Shown: one piece after another, positions 22,743 through 35,600 of the stretch | Layout: every line of letters starts with the position of its first letter | Position numbering within the stretch: the first letter of the stretch is position 1 | From: Parasponia andersonii | Taxonomy: Eukaryota > Streptophyta > Magnoliopsida > Rosales > Cannabaceae | Direction of reading: 5' to 3' | Length of the DNA stretch: 64,000 nt | Assembly (NCBI GenBank): GCA_002914805.1 | Contig: JXTB01000162.1 | Coordinates: 646,894 to 710,893, forward strand | Position numbers and translations under genes: made by a program | The notes under the pieces: model-generated | What the model was told of the DNA's origin: nothing | The model's input: only the letters and a program-made list of their open reading frames with translations | The model's database searches: none

Positions 22743-25700
22743 TCTGAAGGTTATTAATGGAGGACGGCAGGATTCTTTATTAAAAAAAAGCGGTTGAAGC
22801 AAGCTTGATATTTTGCAGTCACTGCAGTATCAGCATCATGGGGTGGATTGAGATAATCTGTTCTTATATGCGTAAATCCATCCTGCTTCTAGTTGGCCTC
22901 GACGGGAATGAAATTCCTGAGACTTGTAACTGATGGTGCTATTTGTGCCAAAAAAATCTGTAACTTGTGTATCATTGAAATTCACTTAGACAGTTATTTA
23001 TCAATTTATTGATTCTTCCTTGTGAACATCTTCTTGTTGTATAATCGATGGACACTTTTATGAACAAAAACAAAGGAAAAAAAGCTGATTCTTTCCTTTC
23101 CACACTTAAATGACAAATTCTATCTTCAGTCTCTGTATCTCATTGTACTGTATCCTGTTTGAATATTTTCAAAAATGATCAAGCATGTCCAGTGCAATTA
23201 TAGAAATTACTATATCCAATACCATGGCAAGATTATAGCATCATGCATGGTTGCACAAGCACATCTTAGATAATCTGTTGCAGTCACTTATGCGGTTATG
23301 CCGTGGTTGAGTATAAAATTGTATCAATATATATATGCTTGTTTTCCTTCCATGGTATAGATCCTACTTGTGATTGCATGTGCCTGTACCGAGAAGTTAA
23401 AGAGTTTTTTTCTTAGGTATAATCATCATCATCATGTTTTCTCTGCCATTCATTTCAAATTTTTCAGATGCATTAACTTCTTGTTCAACTTGTATAAGAT
23501 GCAGGTAATGTTTATTGAAGTTTCAGCATCCATTGATCGGTATTATGTTGTTGATTTTAGTCAAACTTGCCTGAGAATTTTACCAGTTTGCAAAGTAGGA
23601 TACTACGAGAGTTTTTGTAACTCGCAAGGAAAAGCCTCAGGCCTACAGTCCATGTGCAGGTTTGATGCTGTCAACTTTTAACTTCTTTTCCGTCTTTATT
23701 CAGTCATGAGTCTAGTAAATTCACATAGCATGACAGCATAACCTTTCACTTTGGGAGATTTTAACTAGCTTGACGAAAGACAATTTATGCAAAATTGACC
23801 ATGCCCCTTCATTTAGCTGCTGTTTTTTTTATTTTTTTCTTCTTCTTCTTCTTCTTCTTCTTCTTCTTCTTCTTCTTCTTCTTTTTTTTTTCTCCCTATT
23901 TTTGGTGTGTGTGTGTGTCTTCAATGAATCAATGGTACATCTCTATATCATATTTACGGGTTATTTTGTTTGAGTTCATGTGACTGGATTCTGCTGTACC
24001 CATCATCATCTACTTAGTGTAGTATTTGATTATTACTATTAAAAAAGTTCAGGATCATGATTGCTTGAATCCCATGTGCCCTGCTGTACTTGGATTCCCT
24101 TTTTTTCTTTTTTTTTTTTTCCTTTTTTCTCCTATTTGTTTTACAAAGGAAAGCTGAAATAACTTGATGAAAGATCTTACTAATGTGTGATTTTGCTTGT
24201 CTAACTTTGGTTGTTTTATTGAATTAGACTGCGTCTGAGTGCATTATATACCTTATCCATACTTTGATTTCTTCTGTAAGACCTTTCCGTGTCCTTGAGA
24301 TGCATCTCCCATTTTCAATCCCTCTTAAGACGAGTTCAACAACTTAAAGAACAAAGGGCTTTTCTAGCTATTGAAGAAAGATTTGTGTTGAATTTCGTGT
24401 TCGGGATATGGGCTGCTTTTTTTCTTTTCTTTTTTTTTTTTCCTTCAAATTTTGTTGGTTGTTCTGATCTTTCTTCTGGCGTGTGCTTATGAAAACTACC
24501 ACATTTCCAATCAATGTTGCCTTTTCCCTTTCAGTTTTTCCGTCTATATTACCACTTGTGAACATTTAACTTGACTGGTTGCCTTACAATGAATTCTAGG
24601 CTACTCGTCTATTGCCGTGAAAGACTTTTTCATGTGCGTTTTGCTACTTCGGTTTCTGACCTTTTATGAGAGAAGAAAAATAAAATGTTTGGTCACGATC
24701 ATTTACCCGTTTGGTTGTCGTGATCCAATTTTTTGCAATAAAGAATTTTATTTATCAGATTGACCAAGTATGCACCATGTTTTTCTTGCCCCTATGGCGG
24801 TATTAAACGTTCTAAACTAATTCTTTCGCTTGCTTTAGAATCCAATATCGTTTTCAGACTTTGAATTTTTTGGCTTTTCACTAATGCCACCGAATATGCT
24901 ATGCATTTACGATCCGGAGTTGGCCTAAAGTTGACCCATTACTATGTTCTTGGGTCTTGGTAATATTTTTTTTTAAAACATGAGTGACATATGCAGAAAG
25001 CCTAAATATACATATTATTATACGTTTAAAGTCAGTCAAGTATTAGCAGTTCTCGGGGTCCAATATTTTATGGCAGTACTAAGTGGAACAAGAGGCCTTT
25101 TCTATGATTCATTATATTTTCATTTAACAGGGTTTTGTTTATTGTTTCTCTGCCTTCACCTTCGGGGCATTGATCCTTAATTTTTTTGCCATTATTTTTT
25201 TCCTATAGTTTATTCTTGTTCTTTATTCAGGATTTAGTTAATGGTTAGGTGCAAAATAGTTATATTAAGTTTAACGTGCATTATGTTTTAGGAAGAAATA
25301 AAAACAAAGTGATATTAAATTCCATATACCTAGACAATGCTACAGTCCACTTTATTTGCTTTCTGTTCAGAATCTTTCTCCACTCGAGAAACTATCCAGC
25401 CACAAAATTCTTAAGTTGATTGTTAATAAAAACTGATAGGAAGAACTAATACTTTGTGCAGATTATTATTATGAAAAAAAAAAAAATTAAGTCCATCAAC
25501 TTGAATAATGTGGATCCACTTGGTTGATATGATTGGCTTCCATGGCCCACGTATCAGAATGGTGAAAATGAGAAAAATGTTAAAAAGAGAATGGCACACT
25601 GTAAAATTCACGTTTCAAAACAAATCTTAACAGTTCCTTTATAATGCCTAAAATTTAATAATAAAAAAATGTATATTTTGTTTCATTCAATTGTATTTTT

Positions 25701-26450
25701 ATATTCAGTAATCACAAATTAGCCATTTTATTTTTGGTCTTCAACGAAAAATGAACTACCTTGACCAATTAAGTTCATACCTGAACAGGGCATTTGCATT
25801 TATTTTTACTGTATTGCATTGCATGGATATAAATTAAAAATGTTATATAAAAATTTGTTGTCATGTAATTGGCCCTTATATCTCCCTCTTCAGTTGACTA
25901 GATCATCCATGCTTTTATTAAAGCCTCTAAGTTTGAACTTTGGATGGTCATAGTAATAGTGCTAACAATTTCAGCGTCCGCAAGGACCGCAACCTTGAAA
26001 TTTCTTTGTATACAAAATAGACACCAACGAAACCAACAGCTGGTCTCTCAATCGTCATTTTCAGGATTAGGAAGGTCTATTTTTTTACTTTTTCTAAAGC
26101 GGTTTTCTCGCTCCCACTTAAACTTCCTACGCTCTTTCAATGTTATTTTATATTTTCCCACTTGATGACAAATAATTATTAGAGTACTACGTCAAAGAAA
26201 TATTAGAAAATTGGAATACATATAAGTTTTTTTTAGGGGAAAAAGAAATATTAGAATAGTTAGAATATATACTAATAAATATATAATTAAGAGTCATGTT
26301 ATACTTCACTCGTGTGGAGGCACTTGTAAGTTTTTATTTATATACGATTAATACTAAGGATATATACAAATTATACGCAAAATTGATGCATAATAACGCG
26401 TGTGTTCCTATTTTTTTTATTTTAAAAATGAGTGTTAAAATACATGTCAC
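22743..26450. other. Intergenic DNA with 3' UTR of the RNA-binding protein gene
   Basis: The first roughly 250 bases are probably 3' UTR. The remainder is AT-rich with pyrimidine tracts, notably a (CTT)n microsatellite at 23839-23883 and a short (GT)n at 23905-23918. No ORF here has family motifs or a plausible splice structure. A non-coding transcript in 23350-23700 is possible but unsupported. Confidence 0.4.
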
Positions 26451-27060
26451 GTCGGCGAAGGAAAGGGGGCAAGTGCGGCCATGATCCCGCTTAACTTTTT
26501 CTTTTCTAAATTTTATAACTAAAATTTTATAAATTTCTAATTTGCCCCACTAAACTTCTTTTTCTTTCAATAATAGCCATATACAAAATATGAATTGACA
26601 TATTAAATAGAAGATTTACCATTTTATATTAGTGCTGAAAGTGTTATTCATCTTTTTCAATAACTAAATTATCCAATAATTAATGTTATGTCAACGCGTC
26701 TTTCTATATTTATTAATTTTTCTCTCATTTCTATTAATATTATAGAAGTTTGTTCATTTTTTTCAATAATTTTTTTGTTTTTTTTCTATTTTTAGGGTGT
26801 TTTTATTTTTTTTAAATGCCTAAAATTAAATATAGATAAGTCAAAAATATATAGAAATTTCATAAATATGGCTCTATTTATTTATTTTGTATTTGTACGT
26901 AGAGTTTTAGACAAAAAAAAAATTATTAAAATTTGCTTTTGCATTTCATTTTTTTCTTCATTTTATTAATATTATAAATCTCAATTTTTTATTTTAACTA
27001 TTACCATTTAAAAAAAATTCTTTTGCCCCCCGCTACAAAGATGTCCTATCTTCGCCACTG
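26451..27060. mobile_element. Possible inverted-repeat transposon relic
   Basis: The left end reads GTCGGCGAAGGAAAGGGGGCAAGTGCGG and the reverse complement of the right end reads AGTGGCGAAGATAGGACATC...GCGGGGGGCAAAAG. Both ends share a GGCGAAG start and a GGGGGCAA block, but with different spacing, and both stand out as GC-rich against a very AT-rich interior. This resembles the ends of common plant repeats, but the match is short and gapped. Confidence 0.3.
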
Positions 27061-27881
27061 ATTATGTGTCAGTTTTATATGAATTTATGTGTATTCTTAA
27101 CATTATTCATCTATATACTATTATGGGGAAGCTTAATTTGCAATTTGCATGCCCATTGAGTGCAGAATGTGTAGTTCACAGTTATTTATTACTATTATTA
27201 TTATTATTATTATTTGAATAACAGTCTCAAGTGATAAATACTCAATAGAACATTTAGAAATAATTTATTATCTCAAAAATTACCTAAATTTAGGGGAGAT
27301 TTTAAGATATTTAGCCAACATAACCAAAAAAAAAAACCAAAAGAGGAGAGAAATTACAAAAATATGCCCTAAGTTCCACTATTTTCATAATTAACAAAAA
27401 TATCTTCGTGCATTTTTTTTTACACCGGAGCATTTAATAGTTTTGAACTCAACAACCCTAATCTAAATTGGTCGCAATTAAGTTAATTTTTTAAAAGAAT
27501 GATCAAGATACCCTTATCCTTACATATTAGTTAACTAAAACAATATCTAAGATTCTTCTTCATTAAATCTTCATTTATTATTCCTTTTATTTTCATTTAT
27601 TCATCACCATCCTTTTTTGTTTTGCATTTATTTGGTAACACGTTTAGAGTAAACATAATTTCGTTTGTTCGCATCAATTAATTTTACCAAAATAGATAAA
27701 GGGTGAATTTATATGGAATAGTTGGTCCAAATGTATAGTGTTATTAATTCTCGAAAAGGGAAAGAAAAATGGAGTATTTTATCAAAATGCACGAGATACT
27801 TTTATAATTTTCTCAACAGAAAAAAGGTGGATCAACCTTGATTTCTTTCTTTATCAACTAATCCAAAGTATTAATGAACCG

Positions 27882-27918
<37 letters not shown>

Positions 27919-28464
27919 CACAAACGGCACCAACGAATTTTCCACTTAAAACGAAATAGGAATTAGCCAAAAGAATGTGGCAGACACGTGGAATTAATAA
28001 GCCAAAAAAGTGGTGAACCTTGTTCTAGATGATGGATCAATACGAAAGCGATCAATCCTTCTAGAAAGAGTGGGCTTTGGATTTGGAGTTATTACTGGGG
28101 GCAATTATTATTACCAACTACTGTTCCATGTTGCCATACCTTAGTTATCTGTCTATTCTCATTTCTCTCCTTCTAGAACATTTCACTTCCTTCTTTATAG
28201 TACTCTTGACCCAACCATACCCTTTATTTTTGCTCAATTTTATCTTATATTATATAACATAATCCAATATTAACTTTTCCTCTCCCTCAAATCTTCCTCA
28301 ATTTTATCAAGTGCTTTGTATATATTTTGCTTTTTAACAGAGAAAAACTTGGCGAGATTTTCTTTTCTTTTCTTTTCTTTTCTTTTCTCTTCTCTTCTCT
28401 TCTTTTCTTTTCCGAGTGGCCAATCAGCTCCAGCTGCTTTAGCTTCGGTCTTTCTATCTGAAAT
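27061..28464. other. Intergenic DNA and promoter of the 155-aa protein gene
   Basis: Contains a TTA microsatellite (27187-27213) and a TA microsatellite (27886-27916). A pyrimidine tract of TTTTC/TCTTC units lies at 28360-28410, 55-105 bases before the start codon, as in many plant 5' UTRs. No other gene is visible. Confidence 0.45.
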
Positions 28465-28932
28465 ATGGATGTGATGAATATCGCTGAAAGAAATACTGTG
28501 GACGCATCTTCCTTCTTCGTATTCGAAGTCACCGCCGATTCCGAGTCGTGCACTCAGTCCGATTCCGCCGTCTCCGGCGCCGGCGAGAGCTCCGTCGCTG
28601 CACTCGACGAGGACGACGCGGAGTCGTGCAGCTTCGACTATCGGACCGATCAATTTCGGCCGTTCGATTCGGATTCGCTGAGCGGAGATGAGTTTGTGAT
28701 CGATTCAGAGTATTTGGAAGAAGGTGAATTTGATGATGGTACTGATGAGGAGGAGGAAGATGAAACGACGTCGCATCCTGTTCACCGCAAATGGAGCCGT
28801 ACTGGTGAAATTGGCGTGCCAGAAGGCAACCATAAATCTGTTGCGTCTGTGGATTCAACGACGAAAGAATTCGAGTCGTTAAATGAGATGGAGAAGAACC
28901 GGCTCTTTTGGGAAACTTGTTTGGCTTCCTAG
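28465..28932 (+). CDS. Uncharacterised acidic plant protein, 155 aa
   Basis: A single-exon ORF with much higher GC than its surroundings, which supports real coding use. I do not recognise a named domain. The protein is rich in Ser, Asp and Glu: residues 20-75 are Ser/Asp-rich and about 76-100 is a strongly acidic run (EEGEFDDGTDEEEEDE). The C-terminus ends MEKNRLFWETCLAS, a compact hydrophobic and aromatic tail that looks like a conserved short motif in an otherwise disordered protein. There is no signal peptide, membrane segment or basic DNA-binding stretch. The start is the first in-frame ATG after the pyrimidine-rich leader; ATG codons 4 residues apart (MDVM) leave a small ambiguity. Its neighbours are the Bruno-like gene upstream and the convergent RopGAP gene downstream. 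No function is proposed. Confidence 0.8.
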   Translation: MDVMNIAERNTVDASSFFVFEVTADSESCTQSDSAVSGAGESSVAALDEDDAESCSFDYRTDQFRPFDSDSLSGDEFVIDSEYLEEGEFDDGTDEEEEDETTSHPVHRKWSRTGEIGVPEGNHKSVASVDSTTKEFESLNEMEKNRLFWETCLAS

Positions 28933-30352
28933 CTAACTGTTGTCGTTTATATCTTTCTTTCATTTAAGCTCTTTTTTCTTTTTCTTTTTCTTTTTCTTTT
29001 TCTTTTGCTTTCTTTTTTCGTTTTTTAAAATATGGGGTGCTAAGTATTTCCCATGGTATACAAAGTTTAACAATGTGCATATAAGAGAATTTTCTTTTTT
29101 CTTTTTTGTATTTTTTTTTAAGTTATTTATGTTTTGAACAATGTCATTGATCCTTCAAGGTAAGTTTTGAATTTTATTATTATTATTATTTTTTTTTTTT
29201 TGGGTGTGTGAAGGGAATCAGTAGTTATCCTTCCAATTTGCTAAATTGCAAGAATATGCACCTTTTGATTATTGTCTTTTCTTTTTCTTGTTTTTTTTTC
29301 TTGGTGTGAGGTGAGGGGTCTTGGATTCGAAGAATCTGGTTGGAAGTTTGGGATGCTACTTTTTCAGCATGTGGGTAAACTTTACATCTATAATAAATTT
29401 AACTTTAGTTATTATTGTTGATTACTTTATGTATCTATCAGTGATAAAATTTGGTTCCACTAACTTTATTTAATTACTCTATCGTTATGTTAAGGTAATG
29501 TTAATTATGTACTATGAGCATGGGAGCTGAATAATTACGGTTGATATCTTTTAAAGGATTTGATCGGCTATTTTGACCTCGAATATATAGTAAGTTTAGA
29601 CAAATTTGTAACTTCTTCTTGTATTTGTCGGTAGTGTAAAGACAAAATCTTTTTGTTTTTGATTTTTTTTTTAAATATTGAGGCAATTACGGTGTACTGT
29701 GTGAAATTAACTTACTTTTTCCCACTTTTGGTGGGTGTAATTGTTTATTTTGGTGCCGGGGTATTTTGTGCAAGTTTATTAATTAGAAGCATTGAAAATA
29801 TAATGCTGTACTTTAATCTACATTGAACAGAAAGTATAATCTGAAAGCATGACTTTTTGAAGTTGCTTATTAAGCTTCCACACTAGTTATGAGCATAAGA
29901 ATTCAAAAACAAAAGAGTGGAACAATCCGTTGAATTTCAATGATATGATTCATAAGAAGTCAAGCACAGAAAACAAAAGCACAAGCTCCCTAAGGTTTTA
30001 CCGACAAGACTTTTACAAACAATACCATACTGAACCATACTAATATGGTATATACGGGGGACTAGACTTTGACACTAATTCATTCCAATCTGAAATATGT
30101 CAAAGGTTAGAAATTCTCTTCTATTCAGAACACACTGATCAAAGGGTTCAGCCCAAAGCTGAACCCTTTTTTTCCCTTGCACGAGTCACAATCAATCACA
30201 ATCTAAACGTAACCAAATAGCTCAGTCAAGCCCTTCTTGCTGAACAGGACCTACATTACTTACTTTACAGAAGTGAACATACGAGTCTAGGAGCAAACCA
30301 AAAAATAAAAATAGAGCTGAGAAAGTAATCTCTGCTACCGCAATGTTGGGGG
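28933..30352. other. Intergenic region between two convergent genes
   Basis: It holds the 3' ends of the 155-aa protein gene (plus strand) and the RopGAP gene (minus strand). T-rich tracts are at 28965-29020 and 29171-29201. The part 29880-30350 is more balanced in composition and is probably RopGAP 3' UTR. No gene is visible. Confidence 0.4.
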
Positions 30353-32635
30353 TCAGATGGATTCACCAAATGGAAATGACGGCGGCACACGACGAATGTC
30401 GTTCGCTTCTATTAGTCTGTCCATATCAATATCGTTCATGTTTGAACAAACCACTGATGAGCCCTCTTTATCATCAAGTACCCTCTTTTCTGAAAATATC
30501 AAGCTTTTGCCAGAGTCTTCTTCTTGTTCTTCTCCCTCACTGGTAGTCAAGCCAGAGTTTCCTTCTTTGCTGTCAGTAAACGACATGACAGATTCCTCAA
30601 TCTTGCTCCAGCCAGAGCAACATCGAGGACTATTGGCATTGTTTTCTGGCGAATAACCGGATGATTGATCCGCAGAGCTGGTTACCGTGACAGCCTTGTT
30701 GTCGTCCAATTGCCTCAAGAAGCATTCTTCTATCTCGCTGAGTGACTGAACTTCATCATGATCATCATCTTCATCTTCACTGCCATGACTGCAGTTTCCG
30801 TTTTCCTCATAATCTGATGCGTGCCCTCTAGTTTCACTGCTGGTGTCCATCTCATGCTGACTATCAAAATCTTCATCAGTAGTATGATGATCAGATGAAC
30901 AAGATGACATGGGTGAATATCCTCCATTGGTCGCAGTCTCTTCGCGTTCTCTTAGTGTTTTCATGATGAGGGTCTTGAGCAAATTCATCACTTGAACCGC
31001 ATGCATCAGAGCTGTCAATGGATCCGACATCTGATCAAGAAAAGAGTATCAATCAATCTGAATTTCATCCATAGTACTAATAGGAAACAACGAGTACAAT
31101 ACTTTGTGCTGCTTTACATACTTGAGTCATGTTAGGAGCAAAAACCATAGCGATATTTCTGGCGTTCATTTTGTTGAACTCCTCTTCCTCAACAACATCA
31201 GCCATAAGATCAACTGCCCAGTTGAGTAATGCAGTCTCGGTCGGCTTTAGTTGCTTGACAAGTTCGACGCATTCTTCTTCGGTGTTGCATTGGAGGACTT
31301 CTTCAGGGGAAAGTCCATCTAGAACCCCTGAAGGAAGTTCTCGAAACCAAGCTTTGATTAAACCTGCCAAACAATGCACCTCAATGTCATCAGGCACATT
31401 GCCCCTGTTCAGCTGGTCCCTCACATGCTCCTCTTGACTGTTTTCTGGGTTTATTCTGAATATTCCTTCTGCCTGAAAATGAGCATTCAAAAACCAAGAT
31501 ATCTAATTTAGACTACTTGAAAGAACAAGTTACAGTACCAGAAGTAAACTCGTGACACATAGAAATTAGATGGCTTTTAATGTTTGTAAATACGTTGAAA
31601 AGTTATTACCTTCAAACCTCCTTGTGAGTATAGGCGCTCCTGCATTAGCAAAAGAATGGTAGGTACACTGTTCCCTTTTGAATCATAAGAACACTGCATA
31701 GATTCCGCAGAGACCCCAAAGACGCTTGCACTGTAATTGGAAGATTTTGAAGATTAGACTCAAGCAATGAATCATGGAAAAGTCTGAGCTTTCAAAATCA
31801 TCCCCTAATTATCCGAATGAAACATGTCCAAATTAGCCCAATCCTAGTTAAAGCACATTTATATTAGTGACACGGCATTAAGCCCCCTTTTGTAGATTCA
31901 AAGTGAAATAAATGCTCATTAACTAACATCATATGCTCTCTTAGAATATATTACACATCAATCCCTAACAACAGAGCATGTAGAATTAATTAATTAAAAC
32001 ACAGCCCTTTTGTTTAGTTTAGTTTATATTTCCCCAAACCTCACCTATATTTTCTCAGCAACCAAATGAGTGGTTAATTAAGAGCTGAATCTCCAGCTGC
32101 TTGAACCCCAAACTGACTAAATCTATAAACTTAACATATGGTTTAAGAAGCTAATGCAGCAAATTCATAGCTCAAAGTCAGTTCCAATTGTACTATAATC
32201 TTAGAAACAGTACTTAATCAGTATTTTCAAGCAAATCCTTTTCAAATTTCACAAATCTAAGAGAAACCCATCAAACAAAAGAGCTAATATTCTCACCTAG
32301 CACTGGGAACTCGACCAGGGATCTCAACCTCGAACTCAACAGGAAGGCCCAGAAAGCCATTGAAGCGGTCAAAGGTGACATGGGTTATGTGCTGGACATT
32401 CGTGGGCCATCCGATCTCCATCTGATGGACGGTAGAGATGACATCCTCACCACCTGATCTCTCGACACGGCAGGACACCATGGATTTCCTCAGCGCCGCC
32501 AAGAGAAAAGCCACGAGTGGGAGCTGGCTCTGATCTTCGTCTGAGCCTTTCGTTGTCCCCCCCTTGTTACCTCCCTTTCCACCTCCATTGCTACCCCCAC
32601 CACACCCACCTCCTCTTGTCACCATAACAAGCCCT

Positions 32636-32640
<5 letters not shown>
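30353..32640 (-). CDS. Rho GTPase-activating protein with CRIB motif (RopGAP)
   Basis: Four exons on the minus strand: 32640-32297, 31730-31610, 31472-31122, 31030-30353, giving 497 aa; all introns are GT..AG and the frame is intact. A Gly-rich start (residues 10-28) is followed by a CRIB motif at about 75-102 (IGWPTNVQHITHVTFDRF, then GFLGLP), which binds active ROP GTPase. The RhoGAP domain covers about 116-272; the arginine finger is Arg161 in EGIFRINPEN, and the domain closes with NARNIAMVFAPNMTQ. The C-terminal 225 residues are Ser/Asp/Glu-rich and probably disordered. The CRIB-plus-GAP design is specific to plant RopGAPs, which speed GTP hydrolysis by ROPs at the plasma membrane in polar growth and stress signalling. 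The nearest relative I recall is At4g03100. The length is typical for the family. Confidence 0.93.

Positions 32641-32672
<32 letters not shown>
32641..32672. repeat. (CT)n microsatellite in the RopGAP 5' UTR
   Basis: About 16 CT units (GA on the coding strand) lie immediately before the RopGAP start codon, within its 5' UTR. Confidence 0.8.
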
Positions 32673-32673
<1 letters not shown>

Positions 32674-35600
32674 AACGTATGGGAGAGTTTCTCTCTCTAG
32701 GATTAGTGGAAGTTAAGAATGAAAGAGAAAGAATTTGAAAAGAATTCAGTGGTTGAAGATGTGGTTTGGTTTTAATGCTCCTTTCGTTCTTTCTTTCCTT
32801 CCTTCACTTGCCTTAGTTGCATTGATGAAATAAGAGACACTCTGTCTCGTTCTTCGGTTTTTGAACTTCTAACGGCCACTCGTTTCAAATTTCTCTTTCC
32901 AGGGCTTATTTTATCCACTGTTTTTCAATTTCACCTCCCTATGTCGTTATAATTACGATAAAGCCACTATGCATACTCATAATTCCTTTGGCATTGGCGG
33001 CTTTCTAATTTTATTTTGTCTTTTTAGTAAGGAATGGCTGTCTGTGCTGCAACATCATTAGCCCTTTTTTATTTTTTATTTTAAAAAAACTATAAACACC
33101 TCCAAAGGCCCAAAGCCATAATTGTGTACAACCATTATTAGCCTTTTTTTTCATGAAAATAAACCACAACAACCACAATAGAGAATATAAACCATTACCA
33201 ACAAAAAATAAATAGAGAATATAAACACCCATGGTCCCATACACCCATTTCGTTTCTTGGAAAACATATATATTCCGATTTTTTTTTTTAAAGAAGCATA
33301 TACATTCCAACCTTGATTAAGAACGTAGTAAGAAAAAAATAATCATTGTGATTGGATCCTCCCTCCAACTTGGGACAAACTTTGCTATTTCCAATATTTG
33401 AAGGTCCCTTTTATGTCCTTGGCGTGATTGAAGGGAATTTTAAAAAAATATTTATATATTTTTCGCTTTTTTACACTTTTATTTTTCCTAAATATTAAAT
33501 ATTTGTTTATTTCCTTTTTAGATTATTTGTCACTTTGTATACGACATGGGGACCCTTTAGCATCGTGGTTCATTTTCATTAATTAGAAGCACCAAATTAA
33601 TTGAATTGGAAGTTTGGATTTTGTGTTTATCAAACAAAAAGAAGTTTGGATTTTAGTCCTTGCCACAGACATATAATGCTTGGAGGTTGGTCAACTCTTT
33701 TTATTTACAATTTTACTGCAGTATTTGCTTCTTATTTTTACTTTAAAAAACAGAGAAAAAAGTATATATAATGCCATTATCATTTGTGAGATTCTTATAA
33801 ATCTTCTTCCTGTTTCACTATCCATTTGCTACATATAAAGGGTATTTTAAGTTTTTTTTCCTATATTTTAATTTTCAGGAAAAGAATAAAAGAAAGAAAC
33901 TAATTAATTTTATGATTCATTTTTTCTTTCGAGGGATTTTACGAAATAGATTTGAGTAATAAAAGAAATTGTCAACCTTTATATTTTTTTGTTGTTTAAA
34001 AAAAAAAAAGAATTAAGGGGGTAACGTGAACAATTCGACAATTGAGAGATTCTTTACTATGTTGGAATTAGATCGTTACAAGTCTTTTGGCATTTAATTT
34101 AATTTATGGACTTTAACATTTTTCTCTTTCAATTTTTACGGTACGGTATTTTAGTTAGGTAATCACAAGCAACATTAGTGATTTGTACCAGGATATCAAT
34201 ACGTGAACCAAATTTTTTATCAATATATATGATAAATGAATTGATAAATATGATTAATTAATTTGTAATAAATTTTATTACCCTAATTAAATAAGGATAA
34301 CTCAAATATATTAAAAATTTGATACAAACTTTAATACATTTAGTATTATTATTAGTGTCATCCTTTGTACTATTATGTCATTACCTACTAACTAACCAAC
34401 TAACTAAGTAAGAGTTACATGATCATTAAATCACATGATCTTTTCGTGACTATCACTTAGACTAATTGTTGATTAGACATATCAAAATGTCGAAATTTTT
34501 ATAATACATGACATTCTTTTTTATTTTTTCCGGTTTTTTATAGTTACAAAGTCAAATAAGTGATGCATACATCACTTATTCTTGTAGTATTTTAACTGCC
34601 CCTAAAATTATCCTTGTACTATTTTAATTTATTATTTGCTATGAATATTCCCCATTTTACCATTCCGTTTGGTTTGTTCAATTTAGTTTTTGAAAATTAG
34701 AAACAATATTATATTACTATGATTCAGTGGTTAAAAAAGAAAAAGAGAGAGACAACGTTATATCTAGAGATTCCGTATCAACGACAACAACATTCTTGTC
34801 TTGGGTGAGTAGGTAGAAGACAGAGAAAAGAATCAAATGACACAACGAGAGACACGTGTCCCAAAGCAAGTAGAGGAGCGGACCAGATTGAATCTTTGCA
34901 CGCCTCTTGGGAAGATATAGGAAAGACTTAGAAAGAGAATGTGGGTCCCACTTTCCCACACACTTTTCTGTGCCAGTGTCTCTCTGTCTAGTCTCTCCCT
35001 CCAAAGCCAACTTTTCGAATTTCAAATTTCTTCACTTCCCAATCGATCGTTACGGACCCTCCTTCCTTCCACGTGGCACACTCCCAGTCCATCACACTTT
35101 TATTGATTTTTATTTTAAAATTTTTTGCAGTCCCCCTCACGGGCTCACCAATATCTTTACCGTACAAATGTTCTCATGGTGCGGTTAATTAGCCGTTGAA
35201 GGTTTTCAGATTTGAGTCATTTGACCACGACCGGCCTCGGGGCATTCGTTCTCTTGGTTGCTGCCGTTTCTTTATATTATTGTCGTTTGTTTGGTGATCG
35301 TCGTCTTTTAATGTATGTCGTTTTTGAAATTGCAGTTGTTCTTTGGTCACCCTTTCGCAAAATACATTTCTTTTCAGTTTATGGTCGTTATTTTACTAGT
35401 CTTATTACTTTTCTTAATTTACTTTTATTTATAATTACATAGATAAATATAATAACATAATATTTCATTGTAATTTTTATCTGAAATGACTTAATTATAT
35501 ACGTGGGTTAGTATGTAGTCTCATAAGTTTAGTAACACTCGATCACGTGTCTCTTATCATTAAGTCGAATATTTTCGTTCATTATTTATTTATTTATAAT

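Noticed and set aside
23350..23700. Possible extra exons downstream of the Bruno-like gene
   Set aside because: The coding sequence ends normally after RRM3, and the 103-codon ORF here has no RNA-binding or other motif.
35212..35442. Hydrophobic 76-codon ORF
   Set aside because: The T-rich sequence alone explains the hydrophobic residues; no motif, no splice structure and no conserved neighbours.
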